NCBI GenBank assembly: GCA_024234615.1
Contig: JACKNY010000001.1
Span: 396,001-460,000, forward strand
Source: Pseudomonadales bacterium
GTDB taxonomy: Bacteria > Pseudomonadota > Gammaproteobacteria > Pseudomonadales > IMCC2047
Length of the DNA stretch: 64,000 nt
Direction: 5' to 3'
Below, one piece after another: positions 17,992 through 24,573 of this stretch (within the stretch, counting starts at the first letter, position 1; every line of letters starts with the position of its first letter). A program made the position numbers and the translations under genes. The notes beneath the pieces are model-generated. The model worked only from the letters and a program-made list of their open reading frames with translations. It did not search any database and was not told where the DNA came from.

Positions 17992-18560
17992 GCAGTCATT
18001 ACTTCTTCATGTTCTCGACAAATAAGTTGTACCTCATCTACGGACAGTGGTTGCTTGACTAGGTCACAATAAAAATCCTTATCTTTAGTTTTCCGGTTGT
18101 GCCGACATGAATGGCAAACACCAAAGGTTTTCATGCCATTGGCAGACAAAATACTGCTCAGCAGCTGATTCAGAGAGATTATAATTGTCTCTTGAGTTGC
18201 CTCAGGTAAGGCCTCGCAAGCCCTCACAAATTTTGGTGTGGGGATTATTTCGTTGACTAAACGTCGACCTTTGGGGGACAGGCTTAAGTGGGTAGTTCGC
18301 TTATCTTTTTCGTCGGAAACCTTAACCAACAACGCTTTATTTTCCAGCACCTTCAGGGTTTGAGAAACCGTACCTTTGGTTTGTCCCAAATATTCCGTCA
18401 CCGCCATTGGCGTATCTGAATATTGGTTACAGATTGACAAATAATGCAGCACCTCCAGTTGCACGGGCAATAGCCCATGTTCGGCACCTTTTTGACGTGC
18501 GTCAACTCTGAGCAGTTCGCTTAAACGTTCAACATAGTCGTAGATTTGATTTGTTTTCAT
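17988..18560 (-). CDS. MarR-family regulator with four-cysteine C-terminal tail
   Basis: This 190-residue protein has a MarR winged-helix core (about 25-105: VTEYLGQTKGTVSQTLKVLE, then DEKDKRTTHLSLSPKGRR). It carries an extra C-terminal segment with Cys149, Cys152, Cys165 and Cys181 (C-x2-C-x12-C-x15-C). Such a set could hold Zn or an Fe-S cluster, or act as a thiol switch; this is inferred. It diverges from a CPIC thioredoxin-like gene. The intergenic space holds two related palindromes, one against its own start codon, which suggests autorepression and control of the divergent pair. Confidence 0.85.
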   Translation of the reverse strand: MKTNQIYDYVERLSELLRVDARQKGAEHGLLPVQLEVLHYLSICNQYSDTPMAVTEYLGQTKGTVSQTLKVLENKALLVKVSDEKDKRTTHLSLSPKGRRLVNEIIPTPKFVRACEALPEATQETIIISLNQLLSSILSANGMKTFGVCHSCRHNRKTKDKDFYCDLVKQPLSVDEVQLICREHEEVMTA

Positions 18561-18567
18561 GCCAATA

Positions 18568-18579
18568 TAGTATCGACTA
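18568..18579. promoter_or_regulatory. Imperfect operator upstream of the -35 box (MarR module)
   Basis: TAGTATCGACTA has 4-bp inverted arms (TAGT/ACTA) and shares the AGTATCGA half-site with the perfect palindrome at 18625-18639. It lies 8 nt from the marR start codon and just upstream of the divergent promoter, suited to autoregulation. Confidence 0.5.
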
Positions 18580-18588
18580 AAAACTAAC

Positions 18589-18617
18589 TTGACAACCTTT
18601 AGGTATTGAGATATTTT
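18589..18617 (+). promoter_or_regulatory. Sigma-70 promoter of the thioredoxin-like gene
   Basis: TTGACA (18589-18594) is followed after exactly 17 nt by TATTTT (18612-18617). Transcription would start near 18624, at the edge of the palindromic operator that follows. Confidence 0.7.
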
Positions 18618-18624
18618 TCATTTG

Positions 18625-18639
18625 GTATCGAATCGATAC
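18625..18639. promoter_or_regulatory. Perfect palindromic operator at the transcription start
   Basis: GTATCGA and TCGATAC are perfect 7-bp inverted arms around a single A. The site sits where transcription from the promoter at 18589-18617 should begin, so a bound regulator (most simply the adjacent MarR protein) would block initiation. The ATG of the first gene is 25 nt further on. Confidence 0.7.
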
Positions 18640-18664
18640 TAAAATTTATGACGAGGAGACTGTA

Positions 18665-18913
18665 ATGAAAAAAGCTATTTTTTACCATGCTGGTTGTCCT
18701 ATCTGTGTCAGTGCAGAGCAACAGGTACTCGCGGCGTTGGACAGTAAGCACTGCGATATTAAGGTGGTTCATTTGGGCCAGGACCAGAATCAAATTGCGG
18801 TAGCCGAACAGGCGGGCGTAAAATCCGTTCCTGCCTTGGTGCTTGAGGGAAACGTCTTTCATATTAATTTTGGCGCGTCACTTGAGGATTTAAAGGGGGT
18901 GTCTGATGTTTAA
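18665..18913 (+). CDS. Small thioredoxin/glutaredoxin-like protein (CPIC)
   Basis: This 82-residue protein has a thioredoxin-fold beginning, KKAIFYHAGCPIC, with a redox-type Cys11-Pro-Ile-Cys14 motif, and the cis-Pro region VKSVPALVLEGNVF. It has no signal peptide, so it is cytoplasmic. A GAGGAG ribosome site precedes the ATG. The next ORF overlaps it by 8 nt, indicating a two-gene unit under the palindromic operator. It may reduce a thiol partner, perhaps the Cys-rich MarR regulator, but that is inference. Confidence 0.8.
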   Translation: MKKAIFYHAGCPICVSAEQQVLAALDSKHCDIKVVHLGQDQNQIAVAEQAGVKSVPALVLEGNVFHINFGASLEDLKGVSDV

Positions 18914-19649
18914 ACTTTCCGCAGCCGGACTCCTTTTAGTGGCCAGCATTGTGTTGCCTGCGTGCGCTCATGATCAAAGTGCGGGAGGTATCCAAACGCC
19001 AAAAAACCAAACAGCCTTGGCGCCTTTTGATATCGTCCATACCAAAATTACCACGCAAGGAAATGTCGCTATCTTTCATATGGCAGTTTCAGGTCGCGCT
19101 GGTGAAAGCAAGCCCACGGCCACTGGACAGTTAGCTGGAAGTAATGTTTTTTCATACGTATGGCCGACATCAATGGATAGTTTTGCCGTCGGTTTCGAAA
19201 AAGCAGCCGGTATCTTGGCTTTGGCGGTGACTGCGCACCCTGATTTTGATGACACTCCGCTCTATGATGAAAATGGCGATAACAACACCGCAAACGATGG
19301 CAATCTATGGCACAGTCATTGGGTTGTGTTACAACCTAATGCGGAATGTGGTGAAGGCGCATTAGGAGTGGTCGATATCCCAGAGGGAGCCAAACCCAGA
19401 CTGCCGAAGACTTGGCCCGGATTGCCGATACTGCTTGATAGTCCTGGCTGGAATCCAACATTTAATGCTGAAACCGTCGAGGTTCGTGTGCCATTCGATG
19501 ATATTGGTGTTGTAACCAATATGAGTTTCGATGGAGTCACCGCCGGACTCAGGGTAAACCAGAGCGTACATGCGCCACTATTATGCGTGGTGAACGTGAT
19601 GGATGTTGCTTCGGGTGACTTGAGTCTGCCAGGGAAAGTGAACCGTTGA
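18906..19649 (+). CDS. Exported protein of unknown function, possible lipoprotein
   Basis: The 247-residue protein begins with a clear export signal (FKLSAAGLLLVASIVLPACAHDQ). LPAC could be a lipobox, though Pro at -2 is unusual, so it is either a lipoprotein or cleaved after ACA. The mature part is rich in beta-prone and acidic loops (DDTPLYDENGDNNTANDGNLWHSHWVVL) with two further Cys residues. I do not recognise the family; a metal- or heme-binding role is conceivable from the His/Trp/acidic segments but not shown. It is translationally coupled to the CPIC protein and shares its operator. Confidence 0.75.
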   Translation: MFKLSAAGLLLVASIVLPACAHDQSAGGIQTPKNQTALAPFDIVHTKITTQGNVAIFHMAVSGRAGESKPTATGQLAGSNVFSYVWPTSMDSFAVGFEKAAGILALAVTAHPDFDDTPLYDENGDNNTANDGNLWHSHWVVLQPNAECGEGALGVVDIPEGAKPRLPKTWPGLPILLDSPGWNPTFNAETVEVRVPFDDIGVVTNMSFDGVTAGLRVNQSVHAPLLCVVNVMDVASGDLSLPGKVNR

Positions 19650-19736
19650 GGCCGACAGCGAATAAAACTTAGCGTTAGTCTGGTTTGTTTTCTTTAAACT
19701 GTTGGCGTGAAGTTTACTGTGTTCTAGGAACCTAAC

Positions 19737-19763
19737 GAGCCTGAGTCATGTTGACTCAGGCTC
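19737..19763. terminator. Perfect 12-bp hairpin straddling the Rieske gene stop
   Basis: GAGCCTGAGTCA (19737-19748) and TGACTCAGGCTC (19752-19763) are perfect complements around a 3-nt loop. The minus-strand Rieske stop codon lies inside it. No T-run follows on either strand, so it is a strong barrier or mRNA 3' stabiliser rather than a textbook intrinsic terminator. It separates two convergent transcripts. Confidence 0.6.
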
Positions 19764-20081
19764 TTGATCCAGCAGAACCACCTGCCCATCCACTAGCTCA
19801 AATGGAATTGCCTTTAACTCCTGGCCCTTGCACGGCCCCGAGATACAAAACCCATCCTCGATTTGAAACTGTGCTCCGTGGGTCGAGCACAGGAGATAGA
19901 AATTATCGAAAGTCATAAAGTCATCGGGTTGCCAATCGAGGTTGATGCCGGTGTGTGGGCAGCTGTTGCGATAAACATGCACCTGGCCCTTCTTCTTTGC
20001 GACCAGCAGTTTCTCTCCTTTTACTTCGAATCCTCTGGCTTCGCGTTCGGGAATATCATCAATATGGCAGAGTATAGTCAT
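19746..20081 (-). CDS. Rieske-type [2Fe-2S] ferredoxin-like protein
   Basis: This stand-alone Rieske domain of 111 residues has both cluster boxes: CPHTG (Cys41, His43) and CSTHGA (Cys65, His68). It has two additional cysteines (79 and 84) nearby and no signal peptide or TM segment. It resembles the small ferredoxins of oxygenase or nitrite-reductase (NirD-like) type, but no oxygenase is adjacent. It overlaps the symporter gene by 4 nt (ATGA), the last gene of a five-gene minus-strand operon. Its electron partner is unknown. Confidence 0.88.
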   Translation of the reverse strand: MTILCHIDDIPEREARGFEVKGEKLLVAKKKGQVHVYRNSCPHTGINLDWQPDDFMTFDNFYLLCSTHGAQFQIEDGFCISGPCKGQELKAIPFELVDGQVVLLDQEPEST

Positions 20082-21379
20082 GAGTTAAGCGGCTCTTCTT
20101 CGCGATATTCATCAAGATCGGAAAGGTCATTAAACAAGTCGCGATTAAGCATCTTTTCGCTATTGGCGATAATTAAAGAAACCATCGAATCGCCACTAAT
20201 GTTAACGACAGTGCGCATCATATCCAGCAAGCGATCAACGCCAATAATGATGGCAATACCCTCAACGGGCAAACCGACCTGTTGTAATACCATCGCCAGC
20301 GTAATCAAGCCAACGCCTGGGACGCCAGCGGTACCAATCGAGGCAAGGGTAGCAGTAGCGATAACCATCAAATAGCCGCTCAGCCCGATATCTACATTAA
20401 AGGCCTGGGCGATAAATACTGTGGCGACCCCCTGCATAATGGCCGTGCCATCCATGTTGATAGTGGCGCCGAGCGGCAAGGTAAAAGAGGCGATAGAATT
20501 ATCGACACCGAGCCGGTGTTCGGCGACATTCAGTGTGACGGGTAACGTGGCGCTGCTGGATGACGTGCTAAAGGCAAACAGCATGGCCGGACGAATGTTG
20601 GTAAAAAAGGTGATGGGGTTGAGGCGAGCTAATAGCCATAGAATAAGTGAGTAGACACCTAAGCCATGTAGCAGCAATACCAGCACTACGGTAAAAAAGT
20701 ACCAGATCAGATCGGCGATCGCACCATAGCCTAAACCAGCAAAGAGTTTGGCAATCATGCAGAACACACCATAGGGAGCAATATGCATTAAAATTACCAC
20801 CATCTTCATAACTACTTCGTTGAGATCGTTGAAGACCTGCTGCACTTTTCGCCCCGGTTCACCGCTTCTGGATACGGCGATACCCATCAGGATTGAAAAG
20901 ACGATGATTTGTAGCATATTGCCTTCCGCCATTGCCTTAATGGGGTTGGTCGGGAAAATATTGATGAAGACTTCTTTGAGCGAAGGTGCTTCGTTGGGCA
21001 CAAAGGTAGCCTGCTCGGCCATGTTCATACCGACGCCGGGCTGAATCAGATTTGCTACCAGTAGGGCGGTACTTATGGCAATGGCAGTAGTCAGCATATA
21101 GAGCGCTAGCGTTTTGACCGCCATGGCGCCCATGCGGGTATTGTCACCCAGTTCGCTGCAGCCGCACACCAGCGAGACGAATACCAGCGGCACTACCAAC
21201 AGCTTTAAGGAGTTGAGAAAAATCGTACCGACCACATCAAGCACGCCATCAACTAAGGCCCAATGTAGCCAATGATTCACCCCCTCAGGCATCCAGGTGG
21301 CATGATTGAGACCATTTAGTGTAATGCCCAGCAGCAGGCCCAAAGCCATACCAATGAGTATACGTGCGGTTAGGTTCAT
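20078..21379 (-). CDS. Dicarboxylate/amino acid:cation symporter (DAACS family)
   Basis: This 433-residue secondary transporter has about eight TM helices plus re-entrant loops. Family signatures are present: the serine-rich hairpin FSTSSSSATLPVT, NMDGTAIMQG in TM7, and GVDRLLDMMRTVVN in TM8, which carries the substrate-binding Asp/Arg region. It would import glutamate, aspartate or C4-dicarboxylates with Na+ or H+ (GltP/DctA type); the exact substrate is not readable. The gene lies between an orphan solute-binding protein gene (10-nt gap) and the Rieske gene (4-nt overlap). Confidence 0.92.
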   Translation of the reverse strand: MNLTARILIGMALGLLLGITLNGLNHATWMPEGVNHWLHWALVDGVLDVVGTIFLNSLKLLVVPLVFVSLVCGCSELGDNTRMGAMAVKTLALYMLTTAIAISTALLVANLIQPGVGMNMAEQATFVPNEAPSLKEVFINIFPTNPIKAMAEGNMLQIIVFSILMGIAVSRSGEPGRKVQQVFNDLNEVVMKMVVILMHIAPYGVFCMIAKLFAGLGYGAIADLIWYFFTVVLVLLLHGLGVYSLILWLLARLNPITFFTNIRPAMLFAFSTSSSSATLPVTLNVAEHRLGVDNSIASFTLPLGATINMDGTAIMQGVATVFIAQAFNVDIGLSGYLMVIATATLASIGTAGVPGVGLITLAMVLQQVGLPVEGIAIIIGVDRLLDMMRTVVNISGDSMVSLIIANSEKMLNRDLFNDLSDLDEYREEEPLNS

Positions 21380-21389
21380 TCTAATCCCT

Positions 21390-22376
21390 TTATTCTATGG
21401 GCGGTGCGAAGTGCAGGCCGCCCTTATGATGAAGATTATTAGCGCCTCGTGGTAGTTGGTAGTCGCCAAAATGACGATCAAAAATTTCTCCGTAGTTGCC
21501 GATTTGTTGAATGACTTGAATCGGCCAGTTTGCATCTAAACCTATGGTGGAACCACTCAAGCCTGCTGCTTTTATGAGCTGGGAAGCGGGTTGAGTGCTT
21601 TTAAGTTGTGTTATGGAGGTTTGGGTAATACCTGTTTTTTCTGCATTCAACAGCCAATAAGTAATCCAGCGTACAATTTTGAACCATTCATGATCACCTT
21701 GTCGAATCAGCGGTGCTACGGGAGTGGGGGATATATCAGTGACGATGATCTGTGTTTTAATAGTGTTAGGGAAGTTCAAGCGTGCAATTGCCAATCGCGA
21801 CACCTCTCCAGGCAGCGCATCGCACTGGCTGTTTTCAAATGCTTTCACTGCGATTCCGAAGGAAGGAAAGCCAATTCTTTCTACGTTATCTGCTAGGCCT
21901 TTAATACTTTTTTCAGCATCAGGATAGAGGCAGATTTTTTTCTTGTTGAGATCGCTTAACTGATTAATGCCCGCCTCCAGGCGTGCGATAAATGCTTGTT
22001 CCTGATAGTACCAGGGAGTGACGAAGGTGAGACCAAGCGCCGTATCCGGCAGCATTGTCCATTCATTATGTCGAACCAGCAGGTCAATTTCGCCTGACTG
22101 TAATAAATTGTAACCTTGCTCGCTGGCAATGGGAGTAAGACGCACTTTCTGCGCATCATTTAAGACCGCCGCCGCAATTGCGCGGCAAAGGTCGACCTCT
22201 AACCCTTGCCAGCCTTGATCTGACTGGATGGCAAATCCAGGCAGGCTACTGTGAACGCCGCAATGAATAAAGCCTTTCTGACGCACGTCCTGTAAGGTTG
22301 AAGCGTAGAGTAACTGGCTTAGCAGCATGGCTATACAACTAGTGATCATTCCTTGTATTAATCGTGTTGTGATCAT
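21390..22376 (-). CDS. Orphan periplasmic amino-acid-type solute-binding protein
   Basis: This 328-residue SBP of the polar amino acid ABC family (AapJ/GltI-like) has a signal peptide (residues about 5-25) and then VRQKGFIHCGVHSSLPGFA, WQGLEVDLCRAIAAAVL and FVTPWYYQEQAFIARL. No ABC permease or ATPase gene lies nearby. The neighbours are a DAACS symporter and a DUF3047 gene, with which it overlaps by 4 nt. It may act with a permease encoded elsewhere, as a receptor, or as a scavenger feeding the symporter; only co-transcription is supported here. Confidence 0.85.
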   Translation of the reverse strand: MITTRLIQGMITSCIAMLLSQLLYASTLQDVRQKGFIHCGVHSSLPGFAIQSDQGWQGLEVDLCRAIAAAVLNDAQKVRLTPIASEQGYNLLQSGEIDLLVRHNEWTMLPDTALGLTFVTPWYYQEQAFIARLEAGINQLSDLNKKKICLYPDAEKSIKGLADNVERIGFPSFGIAVKAFENSQCDALPGEVSRLAIARLNFPNTIKTQIIVTDISPTPVAPLIRQGDHEWFKIVRWITYWLLNAEKTGITQTSITQLKSTQPASQLIKAAGLSGSTIGLDANWPIQVIQQIGNYGEIFDRHFGDYQLPRGANNLHHKGGLHFAPPIE

Positions 22377-23140
22377 TGAGTCTTTTCAGTGTGGTTATCG
22401 GGAGCAATAAATTTAATATCGCCATAATAAGCGATTGCTTGAGATTTACTATTGTCGGTATCCGTCATGATGGCAATACCGGATAGCCTGGGTGGCTGCT
22501 TGCCAAAACTGGCGAGATAGTCAGCCACTACATTTCGTTTTATCTCAATCCATGAGCCAATACCGACATCCGCCCGGTTGACAGGAATCATCATCACACT
22601 CGCGGTATAGGGGTTTGGTATGGGTTGATTTAATTTGGCGGAGTGGGCCCAGATATAATTCAAGGCGTGAGTGTTCAGGGCTTGATTGGAAGATAGCTGC
22701 CGCCACAGCCACTTGAGTTTGCTTTCATTTGGTTCGGGGGCATTGAATATCAGATAGATTCTGGCGGCGTGATCATCGTTTTCTCGTTTGTTATCGTCAC
22801 CACCCGAGGGCCGTTGCGTGACTTTCCAGCGCCAGGAAAGTAGAGGATATTTCGAGAGATCGATATCCAGTGGTCGAATAAGGCCTGATGCGGCAGCCCT
22901 GCTGGTGGCCTTAATAACATTGATGTCTTGGTCTAAAACCAAGTGATAATTTGTATGCTCAGAGATAGTTTCAAATAGATAAGGCTGCCAATCGCTAAAT
23001 ATTTCCGCTTTGCTCCCTGAGGAAAACCGACCTACCCATAGTTCTTGCTCATCAGCAAAGATGTTTGGCACTGTAATCATGCTTAAAAGCAGTATTAAGC
23101 AAAGGGCGCCATTAAAAGGTTGGCGAGTGTGCGGTCGCAT
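22373..23140 (-). CDS. DUF3047 exported protein
   Basis: The N-terminal signal (FNGALCLILLLSMITVPNIFA) and mature sequence (YPLLSWRWKV, NDDHAARIYLIF, YIWAHSAKLNQPIPNPYT, SGIAIMTDTDNSKSQAIAYYGDI) match the DUF3047 family of periplasmic proteins of unknown function. The start at 23140 (MRPHTRQ, 255 residues) lies 4 nt after the HAD gene stop and has AAGAG close upstream; a longer frame to 23194 would overlap the HAD gene. It is translationally linked to the binding-protein gene that follows. Confidence 0.82.
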   Translation of the reverse strand: MRPHTRQPFNGALCLILLLSMITVPNIFADEQELWVGRFSSGSKAEIFSDWQPYLFETISEHTNYHLVLDQDINVIKATSRAAASGLIRPLDIDLSKYPLLSWRWKVTQRPSGGDDNKRENDDHAARIYLIFNAPEPNESKLKWLWRQLSSNQALNTHALNYIWAHSAKLNQPIPNPYTASVMMIPVNRADVGIGSWIEIKRNVVADYLASFGKQPPRLSGIAIMTDTDNSKSQAIAYYGDIKFIAPDNHTEKTQ

Positions 23141-23144
23141 ACTC

Positions 23145-23801
23145 TTACTCGCGCAAACTGATACAGGGCCAGCCGCGCCGTTGCGCTTCGGCAATCAGCT
23201 CTGGGTCGCCATCAACGACTATAGGGTTATCTACATGTTCAAGTAACGGCATATCGTTAATTGAATCGCTGTAACCATAGCTATTTTCAAGAGACATATT
23301 GTTGTCTTTCAGCCAAGCATTGAGCCGAGTAATTTTACCCTCGCGGTAGGAGGGAATACCCTGTAATTTTCCAGTGTATTGACCGTTTTCCATTTCGGGT
23401 TCGGTAGCGATAAAGTCATCCACGCCCAACAGTTTGCAAATTGGGGCGGTAATAAAACTATTGGTAGAGGTGATAATCAGCAAATAATCACCTTGGTTTC
23501 TGTGGCGTTCGAGCAAGGCGGTACTAAGCGGCAGAAACAGCGGCTGTATTTTTTCGCGCATGAATTCTTGATGCCATTGGTTCAGCTGGTCGATATCATT
23601 TGCCGCTAACGGCGAGAAGGCAAAATTGATATATTCATAAATATCCATTTGCCCTTGTTGATACTGTTGATAGAAGTAGTCATTTTTTTGCTGATATTCA
23701 GCTGGATCGACGACGCCTTTTTCAACCAGAAACTCTCCCCAGGCGTGATCGCTGTCGCCAGCGATGAGTGTGTTGTCCAGGTCAAAGATAGCCAACGCCA
23801 T
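23145..23801 (-). CDS. HAD-superfamily IB phosphatase
   Basis: This 218-residue HAD-IB hydrolase (SerB-like/histidinol-phosphatase-like group, as PA0335 beside rppH in Pseudomonas) has motif I IFDLDNTLIAGDSDHAW, motif II IITSTNSFIT and motif III/IV YGYSDSINDMPLLEHVD. It is probably cytoplasmic. The substrate is not determinable: it could dephosphorylate phosphoserine-like or sugar phosphates. It is first in the minus-strand operon and diverges from rppH across 263 bp. Confidence 0.88.
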   Translation of the reverse strand: MALAIFDLDNTLIAGDSDHAWGEFLVEKGVVDPAEYQQKNDYFYQQYQQGQMDIYEYINFAFSPLAANDIDQLNQWHQEFMREKIQPLFLPLSTALLERHRNQGDYLLIITSTNSFITAPICKLLGVDDFIATEPEMENGQYTGKLQGIPSYREGKITRLNAWLKDNNMSLENSYGYSDSINDMPLLEHVDNPIVVDGDPELIAEAQRRGWPCISLRE

Positions 23802-24064
23802 TGATATTCCTCATGTTCAGGTAAAGATTGTGCTCACATTATAGCGGGTTTATGTTAGTGTTAGCGGTTGGAACCGAATATTTATCTCGCAGGAACCTCG
23901 ATTGAGGTGGCGTTCGATATAGGCTGTTAGCGTAGAGCCGATAGAGAAATCTCAGCATATTAATACTTGCATGCCCGGTCTAAACTGGCCATGTCAAATG
24001 CGACAGCGCACAAACTAAGAGGGTACATTCGGTATTTTAGCATTGCTATAAACAGGATTTTACC

Positions 24065-24559
24065 GTGATTGATTCGGACGGATTTCGTCCCAACGTTGGC
24101 ATTGTATTGGTCAACACTAGGGGACAAGTGCTTTGGGCGCGCCGTATTGGACAGAATGCATGGCAGTTTCCACAGGGTGGCATCAAACCAGATGAAGCCC
24201 CAGAGGAAGCACTATACCGCGAGTTGCAAGAGGAAGTCGGGCTAGTTGAAGCGGATGTGAAAGTGCTTGCCCGGACTCAGGGTTGGTTAAGGTATAGACT
24301 ACCTAAGCGTCTTATGCGACCTAACAGCGGCACTCTCTGTGTCGGTCAAAAACAAAAATGGTTTTTACTCCAGATGCTTTGTCAGGATGACAAAGTGAGC
24401 TTCGACCTCACCAATAGCCCAGAATTTGATCATTGGCGTTGGGTCAGCTATTGGTATCCTGTGAGTCAAGTAGTGATTTTTAAACGTGATGTCTACCGGC
24501 GTGCGCTGATGGAGTTAGCCCCCAGTGTCCTGATGGCCGGGCATAAGCAAGTAAACTAG
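24065..24559 (+). CDS. rppH: RNA 5'-pyrophosphohydrolase RppH (Nudix)
   Basis: RppH removes pyrophosphate from mRNA 5' ends and triggers RNase E decay. The Nudix box GGIKPDEAPEEALYRELQEEVGL (GX5EX7REUXEEXGU) is intact, and the start matches family N-termini (IDSDGFRPNVGIVLVN). The protein has 164 residues. The start codon is GTG at 24065. ptsP follows after 14 nt, the conserved rppH-ptsP pair of gammaproteobacteria. The 263-bp upstream region holds the divergent promoters, with a TATAAA near 24048. Confidence 0.95.
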   Translation: MIDSDGFRPNVGIVLVNTRGQVLWARRIGQNAWQFPQGGIKPDEAPEEALYRELQEEVGLVEADVKVLARTQGWLRYRLPKRLMRPNSGTLCVGQKQKWFLLQMLCQDDKVSFDLTNSPEFDHWRWVSYWYPVSQVVIFKRDVYRRALMELAPSVLMAGHKQVN

Positions 24560-24573
24560 GCTGAGGAGCGTCA

